NCBI GenBank assembly: GCA_023251945.1
Contig: JAHEXT010000008.1
Span: 1-32,906 of the forward strand
Origin: Actinomycetes bacterium
GTDB taxonomy: Bacteria; Actinomycetota; Thermoleophilia; Gaiellales; Gaiellaceae
Length of the DNA stretch: 32,906 bases
Reading direction: 5' to 3'
A program made the position numbers and the translations under genes. The notes under the pieces are model-generated. The model saw only the letters and a list, made by a program, of their open reading frames with translations, was not told the origin of the DNA and ran no database searches. Positions 24,398 through 32,906 of the stretch are shown piece by piece (the stretch's first letter is position 1; the number at the start of each line of letters is the position of its first letter).

Positions 24398-24445
24398 CGA
24401 CTGTCAATCGGGCGCAAGCGGGGTGGCTTTCCCCGCACTCGCGAC
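24398..24445. repeat. Inverted repeat, right arm
   Basis: Partner of 24195-24246. Blocks CGACTGTCAATCGGG (24398-24412) and TCCCCGCACTCGCGAC (24430-24445) are separated by 17 nt here and 21 nt in the left arm; each spacer includes part of a local hairpin. In RNA the two arms could pair over long range and would compete with the tRNA-like fold. Confidence 0.75.
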
Positions 24446-24480
24446 TTCACCTCAGTCGGCCCGCTTCGGCGGGCCGTCGC
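24399..24480 (+). ncRNA. Candidate small RNA of about 80 nt antisense to the tRNA-like anticodon arm
   Basis: Bounded by the TATGGT promoter and the terminator-like hairpin at 24457-24476. The 5' end GACTGTCAATCGGG complements 24232-24245. An internal hairpin GCGGGG/CCCCGC (24418-24423, 24431-24436) follows. CGACTG (24398-24403) can also pair with CAGTCG (24453-24458). No convincing reading frame with a ribosome binding site is seen. The alternative is that this is the 3' half of one longer RNA beginning near 24203. Confidence 0.35.
24457..24476 (+). terminator. Terminator-like hairpin with TTCG tetraloop
   Basis: CGGCCCGC (24457-24464), loop TTCG, GCGGGCCG (24469-24476): eight GC pairs and a stable tetraloop. 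The following TCGCTTGT has only a few T residues, so intrinsic termination is plausible but not certain. Confidence 0.5.
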
Positions 24481-24518
24481 TTGTCGGTGGTAACCGCGTG
24501 ACGTTCGCGTCCTGGGAC

Positions 24519-24546
24519 TTGATTCTCTTGCCTCCGGTGTTAGGGT
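24519..24546 (+). promoter_or_regulatory. Promoter of the membrane-protein operon (TTGATT-16-TAGGGT)
   Basis: -35 TTGATT (24519-24524), 16 nt spacer, -10 TAGGGT (24541-24546), in a locally AT-richer stretch. Predicted start near 24553 gives a leader of about 180 nt, unlike the leaderless genes elsewhere in the window. The leader holds an 11-codon ATG frame (24564-24599) and a GGCCGG/CCGGCC hairpin near 24606-24630, so post-transcriptional control is possible. Confidence 0.5.
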
Positions 24547-24731
24547 CGGCCCGACAGAACGAGATGGGCTCAGTCTGGGTCGAGCTGCCGATCCTGTAGC
24601 CCTCGGCCGGTTCATCGCGTTAGCCGGCCCGAGCAAGCAGGTGCGCCGCAACGATCGCAGCCTGAACGCCTCGCGCTCCAGAGACTGCCTCGACGACTTC
24701 CGCCGGCAACCAGCGTGTGAGGAGGTTCTTC

Positions 24732-26297
24732 ATGCAAGGCAAGAGCGGGAGCCGGTCCGGAGTCCTGCAGTGGGTCGTCGTGCTCGTGGTCGGCGTCTTG
24801 GTCGTGACCGTCGTCCTCGGCCTGAATCTGATTCCACGCCTGAACGACGGCCAGAACGTCCTGGACGCGGCCAGGCCGGCGTTCGCTCCTGAGCGTGTCG
24901 CAGGCGCCCGAGCCGGCATCGACATCATCTCGGCCGACGTCGACGTCGCGGATCCGATCGGTACCTCATCGGGCACGGGTGCAACCGAGGTGCCGAAGCT
25001 GATCGCGTTCGTCTCACAGCAGACCGGGCTTTCTGAGGCCGAGGTCGTCGCCGCGCTGCAGGAGAACTTCCCGCACACGACCGCGCTCCTGCAGACGATC
25101 CCGCTGTCATCCGTGACGGCGGAGCTGCCCGGCCTGCTCGCGTTCCTCGAAAAGACACTCGATGTGTCGGAGCCCGAGCTGCTCGCGGCGCTCCAGGCGA
25201 ACTTCCCGCGGCTCACCCAGTCGATCGTCAACCTGCCGACGGTCACCAACGGGTGGGACAACATCCAGTCGATCGAAGGGGCCTCGCGCTTCGACGGCAC
25301 GCCCATCAAGACCGTGCCAGACCTGAGGACGTACTTCAGCTCGGATCTGATCCCCATCTTGGAGACCCAACAGAGCAACTTCGCCAGTCTCGACGGGACA
25401 TCTACCGTGAACTGGATCGCACCCCTCCTGTTGATCGTCGGGCTGGTCGTGATCCTGTTCGCGGCGCTGATGATCGCGCTGAATCTCAGGGGACCGGTAT
25501 CGCGCGGGCTTGCCATCGCGAGCGCGTCGGTCGTCCTTGTCGTCGGTGTGGGAGTCGTGGCACTGGTTCTCGCGGTGTCGCTGGTCCCGCGGGTCGACAA
25601 CGGACAGACGCTGCTCGACGCCCTACGTCCTGCCAACGACCCCGCACGGGTCGAGGGCGACCGCGACGGGATCACCATGGTCTCCGCGATCGTCGACATG
25701 GAGGACCCGATCATGACCTCGCAGGGCGGGGCCGCGGCCGAGGTGCCGAAGCTGATCGCGTTCGTCTCACAGAAAACCGGGCTTTCGCAGGCCGAGGTCG
25801 TCGCCGCGCTGCAGGAGAACTTCCCGCACACGACGGCGCTCCTGCTGGCGATCCCGCTGTCGTCGGTGACGGCTGAGCTGCCCGGCCTGCTCGCGTTCCT
25901 CGAGAAGACGCTCGATGTGTCGGAGACCGAGCTGCTGGCGGCGCTGAGCGCGAACTTCCCGGGGCTCGCGCAGTCGATCGTCAACCTGCCGACGGTCACC
26001 AACGGTTGGAACAACGTCCAGTCGATCGGCGGGGCTACGCGCTTCGACGGCACGCCCGTCAAAACCGTGCCCGACGTCCGTACGTACTTCGCCTCGGACG
26101 TGATCCCTGTGCTAGAGACCCAGCGAGGCAACTACGAGAACCTCGTTTCGACCTCGAACATCGACTTCATCGGGCCTCTGGTGCTGATCGTCGGGATCAT
26201 CGTGATCATCTACGGGCTGCTCATGGTGCTCCTGGCATGGCGTCTGGAGCCCAGCACGAGCGGGGCCACCAGACCCTCACCGATACCGGCGACGTAG
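24732..26297 (+). CDS. Tandemly duplicated membrane protein, function unknown
   Basis: 521 residues from ATG 24732, with a strong GGAGG (24721-24725) 6 nt upstream. The protein is two copies of a 251-residue unit. Each begins with a transmembrane helix followed by LVPR-x-DNGQ or LIPRLNDGQ, continues with a 180-residue domain that is probably extracytoplasmic, and ends with a second helix (LLLIVGLVVILFAALMIAL; LVLIVGIIVIIYGLLMVLL). Each domain itself holds two 37-residue motifs (LSEAEVVAALQENFP-x6-IPLSSVT and VSEPELLAALQANFP-x6-LPTVT), giving four in all. No family is recognised. The repeated AALxxNFP helices suggest a binding or assembly surface. It is the first gene of a six-gene membrane operon. 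Confidence 0.88.
   Translation: MQGKSGSRSGVLQWVVVLVVGVLVVTVVLGLNLIPRLNDGQNVLDAARPAFAPERVAGARAGIDIISADVDVADPIGTSSGTGATEVPKLIAFVSQQTGLSEAEVVAALQENFPHTTALLQTIPLSSVTAELPGLLAFLEKTLDVSEPELLAALQANFPRLTQSIVNLPTVTNGWDNIQSIEGASRFDGTPIKTVPDLRTYFSSDLIPILETQQSNFASLDGTSTVNWIAPLLLIVGLVVILFAALMIALNLRGPVSRGLAIASASVVLVVGVGVVALVLAVSLVPRVDNGQTLLDALRPANDPARVEGDRDGITMVSAIVDMEDPIMTSQGGAAAEVPKLIAFVSQKTGLSQAEVVAALQENFPHTTALLLAIPLSSVTAELPGLLAFLEKTLDVSETELLAALSANFPGLAQSIVNLPTVTNGWNNVQSIGGATRFDGTPVKTVPDVRTYFASDVIPVLETQRGNYENLVSTSNIDFIGPLVLIVGIIVIIYGLLMVLLAWRLEPSTSGATRPSPIPAT
24747..25499 (+). repeat. Copy 1 of a 753 bp in-frame tandem duplication
   Basis: Unit length is set by identical landmarks: GAGGTGCCGAAG begins at 24987 here and at 25740 in copy 2. 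The block 24987-25330 is nearly the same in DNA, whereas the membrane-segment parts have diverged. Boundaries are approximate. Confidence 0.85.
25500..26252 (+). repeat. Copy 2 of the 753 bp in-frame tandem duplication
   Basis: Same period as copy 1. By eye, about 22 of 134 residues differ across the conserved block (25740 onward), mostly conservative Ile/Val or Ser/Thr exchanges. Boundaries are approximate. Confidence 0.85.
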
Positions 26298-26340
26298 TTC
26301 CACCAGCAAACGCAACAACGAGACTTGGAAGGGACGCGAG

Positions 26341-26403
26341 ATGACCAGACGGGTTGAGGCTCCCACAGCTTTCCAACAGCACGTTGTCGCATGCTCACGC
26401 TGA
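26341..26403 (+). CDS. 20-codon leader-like ORF overlapping the next gene
   Basis: ATG 26341 preceded by GGAAGGG about 8 nt upstream; product begins MTRRVEAPTA and stops at 26401-26403, inside the gene starting at ATG 26391 in another frame. The downstream ATG has no ribosome binding site of its own, so this short frame may supply ribosomes by coupling. Small enough to be chance. Confidence 0.35.
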   Translation: MTRRVEAPTAFQQHVVACSR

Positions 26404-26654
26404 TCGCGTCATCAGGCTGGTGGCAGGTCGGGATCGCGCTCGAGATCGCGGTGATCGCGGTGGCCGCGGTGATCGTGATCGTGATCGTCTGGCTGGCGAT
26501 CAGGATCGCCAAGCAGGCCTCCACGGCCGAGCAGGCGGTCGAGGTGGTGCGCCAGCAGACCGCCGAGCTCGGCGGCATCGCGCGGATCAACGACTCGGGG
26601 GTGAGGATCCTGCACGCCGCCCGGTCCCTTCGAAAGGTGGCGGTCGGAAAATGA
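26391..26654 (+). CDS. Small single-pass membrane protein 1 of the operon
   Basis: 87 residues. One long hydrophobic helix (about 10-36, VGIALEIAVIAVAAVIVIVIVWLAI) followed by a charged, helical tail of about 50 residues with heptad-like spacing (STAEQAVEVVRQQTAELGGIARI). No cysteine, no signal cleavage site and no known family. The stop overlaps the next start (ATGA, 26651-26654). The shape, one helix plus a short amphipathic tail, is shared by the following genes, suggesting that they assemble together at the membrane. Confidence 0.75.
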   Translation: MLTLIASSGWWQVGIALEIAVIAVAAVIVIVIVWLAIRIAKQASTAEQAVEVVRQQTAELGGIARINDSGVRILHAARSLRKVAVGK

Positions 26655-26944
26655 CAGCCCCACTTGCTGCACTGTCCTTCAACGAGTATTGGGCGATAGC
26701 CCTGAGCATCGCCTTCGGCTCGGCGGTGATCGTCGCGATCCTGCTGACGGTGCTCCTGGAGGCCGTCGGGAGCATCGAGAGGTCGGTCGACGGCTTGCTG
26801 GAGATCGCGGGCCAGGTCGGCTCGAACACGGCAAACATTCCGCAACTCGAGGCGACGGCGCCCGTGCTGGCACTGATCGTGGAGGAAGCTGTGGTCCAGG
26901 ACGGCTACATGAACGCGCTCACCGACGGGTTCGGTGGAAGATGA
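26651..26944 (+). CDS. Small single-pass membrane protein 2 of the operon
   Basis: 97 residues. A transmembrane helix (about 14-36, IALSIAFGSAVIVAILLTVLLEAV) precedes IERSVDGLLEIAGQVGSNTANIPQL, an amphipathic stretch like those of the DUF948-type proteins, and a mildly acidic C-terminus. ATGA overlaps at both ends bind it tightly to its neighbours and imply coordinated stoichiometry. No recognised family. Confidence 0.75.
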   Translation: MTAPLAALSFNEYWAIALSIAFGSAVIVAILLTVLLEAVGSIERSVDGLLEIAGQVGSNTANIPQLEATAPVLALIVEEAVVQDGYMNALTDGFGGR

Positions 26945-27219
26945 GCAGCACCCACGCACTCGTTCTCCTGTCCGTCGTGCTGGCGGCAGGCGTCGTGCTT
27001 GTGCTGGCCGTCGCGCTGATCGAGGTGCGCAGGGGCCTGACGAGGATCTCGGAAGGGCTCGCGACGCTGTCATCCGCGCTGCAGGGCGTCGAGTCCGAGC
27101 ACCTGCGCCCGCTCGAGGGCGCGGTCAAAGCGATCAACGGGCAGTTCGACATCATCCTCGGCGCGCTGCCGGGGATCGCCAGCAAGGCGGCGGTCGTCGC
27201 CGAGAGGAGGCCGCGATGA
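26941..27219 (+). CDS. Small single-pass membrane protein 3 of the operon
   Basis: 92 residues. Helix near 7-28 (LVLLSVVLAAGVVLVLAVALI), then EVRRGLTRISEGLATLSSALQGV, a predicted coiled coil, and AVKAINGQFDIILGALPGIA, which resembles the NDVVTTINQQLDAGVDLLEG segment of the last protein in the operon. This suggests the small proteins are distant paralogues. ATGA overlaps at both ends. Confidence 0.75.
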   Translation: MSSTHALVLLSVVLAAGVVLVLAVALIEVRRGLTRISEGLATLSSALQGVESEHLRPLEGAVKAINGQFDIILGALPGIASKAAVVAERRPR

Positions 27220-27473
27220 TCCTCTGGTGGATTGGAGACCTTGTTCTGCTCGCGGTGGTCCTTCCGGTCGTCGTGCACCTGCTCCGCGGTGTGCTGGGCG
27301 CCGCCAAGAGCATCGTCCCCAGCGTGCAGGAGATCGCGAAGGCGGCGGCCGCGGGGTCGAAGGACCTCGATGCCGCCGCGCTGCTCGAGACGACGCAGGA
27401 CCAAGTGACCAAGACCGTTGCGGGAGTCGCGAACTACGGCGGCTCCCTCGACGTGATCCTCGACGACGCCTGA
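27216..27473 (+). CDS. Small single-pass membrane protein 4 of the operon
   Basis: 85 residues, ATG overlapping the preceding stop and preceded by GAGAGGAGG (27202-27210), one of the best ribosome binding sites in the window. Helix near 2-24 (ILWWIGDLVLLAVVLPVVVHLL), then SIVPSVQEIAKAAAAGSKDLDAAALLETTQDQVTK in parts, a helical region, and an acidic end VILDDA. No family recognised. Confidence 0.75.
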   Translation: MILWWIGDLVLLAVVLPVVVHLLRGVLGAAKSIVPSVQEIAKAAAAGSKDLDAAALLETTQDQVTKTVAGVANYGGSLDVILDDA

Positions 27474-27484
27474 TGGGAGGAACC

Positions 27485-28156
27485 ATGGCACCGGTGTTGG
27501 CATTCGCGGCAGCGGGCGCGGTCACGATCCTCGCCGTCGTGCTGATCGTCGTCGCCCTCGTCTTCTACCTCGTCTCGGTGATCGCGCAACTTCGAAAGAT
27601 CACGACTGGCCTGGACGAGACCATCGCCAGCGTGGGCGAGATCGTGCAGAAGAGCGCGCCGGTCAACGACGTCGTGACGACGATCAATCAGCAGCTCGAC
27701 GCAGGCGTCGATCTGCTCGAGGGCCTGCTCGTGAAGAAGGCCGGTATGAGAGATGCCGTTGGCCTCGTCGACGGCTTGTACGCAGGCGCGGCCGCCGCCG
27801 GGTTCAGGAACTTTCCGGAGAGCCCCACGACCAAGGCGCCGCGCATCGGCGAGGTCTACACGAGAGGCACGCTCACGCTCGCACGGCTCGGCCGGGAGGC
27901 GCCGATAGCCGCCGGGAACCCGGCAGGTCCTGCCCTCCGGGACGTCGAGCGAGGAAGCCTTGCGGCGCGGCAGCTGTACCCGGAGATTCGTCAGACGAAG
28001 CCGAAGTCCCTGGCCAGGTCTCCGGTCATCGGCACCGACGCGCCCGTGCAGTACGAGCAGCGGGAAGACATCGGGGCACCGCGCAAGCGGCTCCCCGGCC
28101 GCGTGGCGACCGCGGGGCCGGGAACGGCCTCGTCCAAACAGCCCCGCGATGACTGA
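27485..28156 (+). CDS. Single-pass membrane protein with long basic tail, last gene of the operon
   Basis: 223 residues from ATG 27485, favoured over ATG 27473 by GGGAGG at 27475-27480. A helix near 5-33 (FAAAGAVTILAVVLIVVALVFYLV) is followed by a DUF948-like coiled coil (LRKITTGLDETIASVGEIVQ, VNDVVTTINQQLDAGVDLLE) to about residue 95, then a proline- and arginine-rich, probably disordered C-terminal half. It shares the helix-coil layout with the four preceding small proteins and with the protein at 19580. Function unknown; the basic tail could bind nucleic acid or acidic lipids. Confidence 0.8.
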   Translation: MAPVLAFAAAGAVTILAVVLIVVALVFYLVSVIAQLRKITTGLDETIASVGEIVQKSAPVNDVVTTINQQLDAGVDLLEGLLVKKAGMRDAVGLVDGLYAGAAAAGFRNFPESPTTKAPRIGEVYTRGTLTLARLGREAPIAAGNPAGPALRDVERGSLAARQLYPEIRQTKPKSLARSPVIGTDAPVQYEQREDIGAPRKRLPGRVATAGPGTASSKQPRDD

Positions 28157-28186
28157 TCAAAGCTGACCGCGCCGGTCCGAATGCGC

Positions 28187-28549
28187 TCAGTCAACCGAGA
28201 ACTGCCGCGGGTCAGAGTCGTCGACGGAGACGATGCACGACGGAGGACAGCCGACCGGCAGCTGCAACTGGCCGCTGGCCCACCACCAGCTCTGGACTTC
28301 GACGACCGCGGAGTCCGGCACATCCAGTTCGATGACGACACAGGCATCTGCACCAAGCGTCATCGCCCTGTGCCATGCGTACTCGCCCGCCAGCGCGTGG
28401 CTCCGTGTGACAAACGATCGCGGCCGCAGCCCTTCTCGACGGATCGAGTCCAGGCAGTCGACGGTTGTTCCGTGGAAGATGATCACGTCTCGACCCGCAG
28501 GAAGACAGCTTGCCACCTCGGGCTGCGCCCGTTGGCCCGGACCCGTCAC
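28187..28549 (-). CDS. Small protein resembling the ADP-ribosyltransferase fold
   Basis: 120 residues, GTG start (start uncertain, another GTG lies 12 codons in). The core reads VIIFHGTTVDCLDSIRREGL, then RSFVTRSHALAGEYAWHRAM and ACVVIELDVPD. A His-Gly-Thr followed by a helix ending in EGL, then a Thr/Ser-containing strand before an Ala-rich helix, is the arrangement of ART-like folds (PARP, Tpt1/KptA, DarT). A final catalytic Glu cannot be assigned with certainty. It is the only minus-strand gene between the membrane operon and cox, and it shares no promoter with either. It could be a stand-alone toxin-like or tRNA/nucleic-acid modifying enzyme; no antitoxin partner is visible. Confidence 0.5.
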   Translation of the reverse strand: MTGPGQRAQPEVASCLPAGRDVIIFHGTTVDCLDSIRREGLRPRSFVTRSHALAGEYAWHRAMTLGADACVVIELDVPDSAVVEVQSWWWASGQLQLPVGCPPSCIVSVDDSDPRQFSVD

Positions 28550-28604
28550 GGGAGAGTGACCGGTCCCCCTCTGTGTGCAACGATGTTTGCCGCTTCCTGA
28601 TACG

Positions 28605-28611
28605 AAAGGAG
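28605..28611 (+). promoter_or_regulatory. Ribosome binding site AAAGGAG deciding the coxM start
   Basis: AAAGGAG ends 4 nt before the GTG at 28616. The 66 nt upstream gap (28550-28615) must hold the cox promoter if it is separate from the membrane operon, but no clear -35/-10 pair was found. Confidence 0.5.
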
Positions 28612-28615
28612 CCCT

Positions 28616-29491
28616 GTGCAGACCCCTGCGTCATTCGAGTACGAGCGCGCGACCAGTGTCGAGGGCGCGATCGCATCGCTTCAGAGGCTTGGCTCGGGGG
28701 CGCGCATCATCGCGGGCGGGCACAGCCTGCTTCCGATGATGAAGCTCCGACTTGCGAACCCAGAGCACCTGATCGACATCAACGATCTCGCGGAGCTCTC
28801 CTACATCCGCGAGCAGGGCGACGAGCTCTCGATCGGGGCGCTGACCCGACACGTGGAGCTCGAGAAGTCCGAGCTGCTGGCCCGCCACTTTCCGCTGTTT
28901 CGCGACGCCGAGAACGTGATCGCCGACCCGGTCGTGCGCAACCGCGGCACGATCGGCGGCTCGCTGTGCCAGGCGGACGCGGCCGAGGACCTCTCGGCCG
29001 TCTGCTCGGCGGTCAAGGCGAAAGCCGTGATCCGCGGCGCGGGCGGCGAGCGCGTGGTCGGGATGGAGGACTTTCACATCGGGCCCTATGTGACCGCGGT
29101 GGGCGAAGGCGAGATGCTCACCGAGGTCCGGATTCCGTTGCGTCCGGGCGGCGGCAGCGCGCACGAGAAGGTCGAGCGCCGTGCCGGCGACTGGGCGATC
29201 GCCGCCGCGTCGGCGGCCGTTTGGATCGAGGGCGGCAAGATCGCCGACGTGGGCGTCGCGCTCGGCGCGGTCGGGCCTACGACGATCCACCTCTCGCGAG
29301 CCGAGGAGCTTCTGCGAGGGAAGGCTCCGTCGGAGGGACTATTTGCGCAGGCAGGCGAGATCGCCTCGGCAGACTGCTCTCCGAGCGCGGACGGTCGTGG
29401 GCCGATCGACTACAAGCGCCATCTCGCGAGCGTCCTCACGACACGCGCCCTGAGCCGCGCGACCGCACGCGCCCTGCACCAGGAGGCCTGA
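28616..29491 (+). CDS. coxM: CO dehydrogenase medium (FAD-binding) subunit
   Basis: 291 residues, GTG start. Binds FAD and passes electrons from the iron-sulfur subunit to the quinone pool. FAD motifs are AGGHSLLPMMKLRLA (near 32-46) and TIGGSLCQADAAEDLSAV (near 110-127), as in CODH and xanthine dehydrogenase medium subunits; the C-terminal CODH FAD domain is complete. The order medium-small-large is that of form I cox operons. It is separated from coxS by 2 nt. Confidence 0.92.
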   Translation: MQTPASFEYERATSVEGAIASLQRLGSGARIIAGGHSLLPMMKLRLANPEHLIDINDLAELSYIREQGDELSIGALTRHVELEKSELLARHFPLFRDAENVIADPVVRNRGTIGGSLCQADAAEDLSAVCSAVKAKAVIRGAGGERVVGMEDFHIGPYVTAVGEGEMLTEVRIPLRPGGGSAHEKVERRAGDWAIAAASAAVWIEGGKIADVGVALGAVGPTTIHLSRAEELLRGKAPSEGLFAQAGEIASADCSPSADGRGPIDYKRHLASVLTTRALSRATARALHQEA

Positions 29492-29493
29492 TC

Positions 29494-29973
29494 ATGCACG
29501 TCTCGATATCGGTAAACGGCGAACAGGTCTCCCGTGAGATCGAGCCGCGTCAGTTGCTCGTTCACTTCATTCGCGAGACGCCCGACCTGACCGGCACGCA
29601 TTGGGGCTGCGATACGTCCAACTGCGGCGCCTGCGTGGTGCAGATGGACGGCCAGCCGGTCAAGTCGTGCACGATCCTGGCGGCGATGTGCGAGGGTCAT
29701 GAGATCCGCACGGTCGAGTCGCTCGAGGTCGACGGCCAGTTGGACCCGATCCAGATGGGCTTCCACGAGCAGCACGCCCTCCAGTGCGGATTCTGCACGC
29801 CGGGGATGTTGATGACGGCTCGCGCCCTGCTGGATGAGAACCCGAATCCAACCGACCTCGAGATCCGTACGGCTATCTCAGGGGGCATCTGCCGCTGTAC
29901 GGGATACAAGAACATCGTCAGCGCCGTGCGCTGGGCCGCTGAGTACGAAGCCGCCGCAAAACAGGAGGTATGA
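29494..29973 (+). CDS. coxS: CO dehydrogenase small (iron-sulfur) subunit
   Basis: 159 residues, ATG 29494, preceded by AGGAGG. Carries two [2Fe-2S] clusters: the ferredoxin-type one in GCDTSNCGACVV plus KSC (fourth ligand), and the second in CGFCTPGM and CRCTGY. It relays electrons from the molybdenum-copper site to FAD. All eight ligand cysteines are present and length is normal. The stop overlaps the first possible coxL ATG. Confidence 0.96.
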   Translation: MHVSISVNGEQVSREIEPRQLLVHFIRETPDLTGTHWGCDTSNCGACVVQMDGQPVKSCTILAAMCEGHEIRTVESLEVDGQLDPIQMGFHEQHALQCGFCTPGMLMTARALLDENPNPTDLEIRTAISGGICRCTGYKNIVSAVRWAAEYEAAAKQEV

Positions 29974-29975
29974 GC

Positions 29976-32356
<2,381 letters not shown>

Positions 32357-32360
<4 letters not shown>

Positions 32361-32906
32361 CCGCCGGCGCTGTGTCGCCGCTAGCGCAGGAGCTCGCCGG
32401 ACAGGGCACGGCGTTCGTGATCGCTACGGTTGTGCGCGCACAGCGCCCGACGAGCGTGCAGGCGGGGAACGTCGCGCTCGTGCTCGACGACGGCACAATC
32501 GAGGGGTTCGTGGGCGGCGTGTGTGTGCAGCACAGCGTGCGCGTGTACTCGATGACCGCGATCGAGACCGGCGAGGCGGTGTTGCTGCGAATTCTTCCCG
32601 ACGGATCAGTCGGCGAGGGCGACGGCGACGACCAGGAGGTTTCGAGCGAGGAGGGAGCCGTGACGGTCCAGAATACGTGCCTGTCGGGCGGCGCAATCGA
32701 GGTATTCCTCGAGCCGGTGCTCCCGGCGCCGCGCGTCCTGGTCGTAGGCGACACGCCGATCGCGGCCGCGGTCCTGTCGCTCGGCGCGGAGCTCGGGCTC
32801 GACCTCGTGGCCGTGGAGGGAGGGGCGCCCGATCCGTCTCCCGACGATCTCGCACTCGTCGTCGCGTCGCACGGGCGGGACGAGCTGCACACGCTGCGCC
32901 GCGGGC
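32357..32906 (+). CDS. XdhC/CoxF-family maturation protein (3' end outside window)
   Basis: The ATG overlaps the coxL stop (ATGA), and the frame stays open to the window edge (183 codons seen). The N-terminal XdhC/CoxI domain shows TAFVIATVVRAQRPTSVQAG and GFVGGVCVQHSVR, and a Rossmann-type segment begins at RVLVVGDTPIAAAVLSLGAE near residue 130. Proteins of this family load or modify the molybdenum cofactor (sulfur and, in CODH, copper assembly) and are not part of the mature enzyme. CoxF or CoxI naming cannot be settled from the part present. Confidence 0.85.

Noticed and set aside
24206-24480. Reading the tRNA-like locus as tmRNA or RNase P RNA
   Set aside because: No tag frame, pseudoknot layout or tmRNA 5' motif, and none of the conserved RNase P blocks such as GAGGAAAGTCC.
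24381-24599. 72-codon frame across the terminator hairpin and the operon promoter
   Set aside because: No ribosome binding site, covers RNA-like and promoter elements, and shows no conserved pattern. Only its last 11 codons lie in the predicted operon leader.

Overview
The window is very GC-rich, has long shadow reading frames on the opposite strand, and packs its genes tightly with ATGA/GTGA stop-start overlaps. This points to a high-GC actinobacterium. The leaderless-type promoters (TANNNT followed 6-8 nt later by the start codon), the FtcD-type histidine pathway and the form I CO dehydrogenase fit a soil Thermoleophilia-like lineage (Gaiellales/Solirubrobacterales). That placement is an inference; no marker in the window proves it.

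Layout. 1-2034 (minus): a probable heterodimeric ABC exporter. One half is complete with a degenerate catalytic site, its partner is cut by the window edge, and a 49-codon coupled ORF lies between them. 2055-7422 (plus): a complete histidine utilisation cluster ftcD-hutH-hutU-hutI. 7430-11473 (plus): a small two-helix membrane protein, a glyoxalase II-like hydrolase, hisS and aspS. 11470-15348 (minus): a class III cyclase-AAA-TPR regulator preceded by a metallo-beta-lactamase-fold protein with an altered metal motif. 15417-17186 (plus): a haem oxygenase of the alpha-dioxygenase/cyclooxygenase type. 17229-18102: a divergent GNAT and a double-psi-barrel (RlpA-like) protein. 18112-18262: a candidate structured RNA. 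18297-24137 (plus): mnmA, a DUF948-like protein, alaS, ruvX and mltG, a conserved housekeeping run. 24138-24731: no protein gene but dense RNA-like structure: a class II tRNA-like gene with an unusual acceptor branch, an inverted copy of its anticodon-arm sequence, a possible small RNA with promoter and terminator, and the promoter of the next operon. 24732-28156 (plus): an operon of six unrecognised membrane proteins, the first a tandem duplication. 28187-28549 (minus): a small ADP-ribosyltransferase-like ORF. 28616-32906 (plus): coxM-coxS-coxL of a form I molybdenum-copper CO dehydrogenase, followed by an XdhC/CoxF-type maturation gene cut by the window edge.

How the genes work together. 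The hut cluster converts histidine through urocanate, imidazolonepropionate and formiminoglutamate to glutamate plus formimino-THF; the cyclodeaminase step is not encoded here. hisS, aspS, alaS and mnmA serve translation, and ruvX and mltG serve DNA/rRNA processing and cell-wall synthesis. The cox genes would let the cell draw electrons from atmospheric CO.

The most novel-looking part is 24138-28156. The common actinobacterial order alaS-ruvX-mltG breaks off there, and a tRNA-like RNA with a complementary partner precedes an operon of single-pass membrane proteins of unknown function.
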